Assembly: GCA_004559785.1 (NCBI GenBank)
Contig: SFXD01000028.1
Location: 1-23,722, forward strand
Direction of reading: 5' to 3'
Source of the DNA: a bacterium
Lineage (GTDB): Bacteria; Bacteroidota; Bacteroidia; Bacteroidales; Bacteroidaceae
Length of the DNA: 23,722 nt
Below are positions 23,666-23,722 of this stretch, piece by piece; the first letter of the stretch is position 1; each line of letters begins with the position of its first letter. Both the position numbers and the translations under genes were made by a program. Below the pieces are notes generated by a model. The model had not been told where the DNA came from. It was given only the letters and a program-made list of their open reading frames with translations, and searched no databases.

Positions 23666-23722
23666 GGTCCCTTCGTCTATCGGTTAGGACGAGAGATTTT
23701 CATTCTCTAAAGAGGAGTTCGA
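23666..23722 (+). tRNA. tRNA-Glu, anticodon TTC, partial at right edge
   Basis: The 5' acceptor strand is GGTCCCT, followed by the D arm (GTC...GAC around CTATCGGTTAGG). The anticodon stem AGAGA/TCTCT encloses TTTTCAT with anticodon TTC at 23699-23701. A 4-base variable loop (AAAG), the first half of the T stem (AGGAG) and the TTCGA of the T loop follow. The window ends at position 58 of the tRNA, so the 3' half of the T and acceptor stems is missing. The five bases before the tRNA (GGTCC) repeat its first five. Confidence 0.9.

Noticed and set aside
1..23722. CRISPR arrays, insertion sequences, rRNA genes or prophage
   Set aside because: I saw no regularly spaced repeats, transposase-like proteins, terminal repeats of an insertion sequence, rRNA segments or phage genes.

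Overview
The window looks like a chromosome segment from the Bacteroidales, most likely a Prevotella-type genome. Four things point there. Promoters have the Bacteroidetes form (TTG, about 19-21 bases, then TAnnTTTG). Shine-Dalgarno sites are mostly absent. MraY carries a roughly 60-residue insertion and FtsI a C-terminal PASTA domain. A GH51/GH3 hemicellulase pair is also present. Genus is an inference; no rRNA is present to settle it.

Left part (1-6600), mostly minus strand. At the left edge, an AT-rich pair encodes a small helical protein and a GNAT acetyltransferase that runs off the window. The two overlap by ATGA and resemble an antitoxin/acetyltransferase-toxin pair. Next comes a secreted GH51 alpha-L-arabinofuranosidase (minus). 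Diverging from it is the first 87 codons of a GH3 beta-xylosidase/beta-glucosidase that stops abruptly, a gene remnant. A tight minus-strand operon follows: an Lrp/AsnC regulator, dihydrofolate reductase and thymidylate synthase, each joined to the next by a 4-base ATGA overlap. A secreted cyclophilin-type peptidyl-prolyl isomerase (minus) ends this part.

Central part (6602-22667), all plus strand: the division and cell wall (dcw) cluster, in the order mraZ, rsmH, ftsL, ftsI, murE, mraY, murD, ftsW, murG, murC, ftsQ, ftsA, ftsZ, followed by a yqeY-like gene. Gaps are 80 bases or less and one junction overlaps, so it reads as one transcription unit. The Mur ligases, MraY and MurG build lipid II. 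FtsW and FtsI polymerise and cross-link septal peptidoglycan. FtsL and FtsQ are divisome scaffold proteins. FtsA and FtsZ form the cytoskeletal ring. MurE has the DNPR motif of meso-diaminopimelate-adding enzymes. murF, murB and ddl are not in the cluster. The mraZ promoter has a good -7 element but no -33 element; two TGGGG repeats with a 5-base spacer sit there instead, matching the known spacing of MraZ sites.

Right end: recO (minus) converges on yqeY across a strong hairpin, and a tRNA-Glu(TTC) with a near-perfect promoter is cut by the window edge.

Most of the window is conserved core genome. I do not see a clearly new multi-gene system. The points most worth checking are the putative MraZ operator, the translationally coupled Lrp-folA-thyA operon, the GNAT pair at the left edge, and the truncated GH3 gene.
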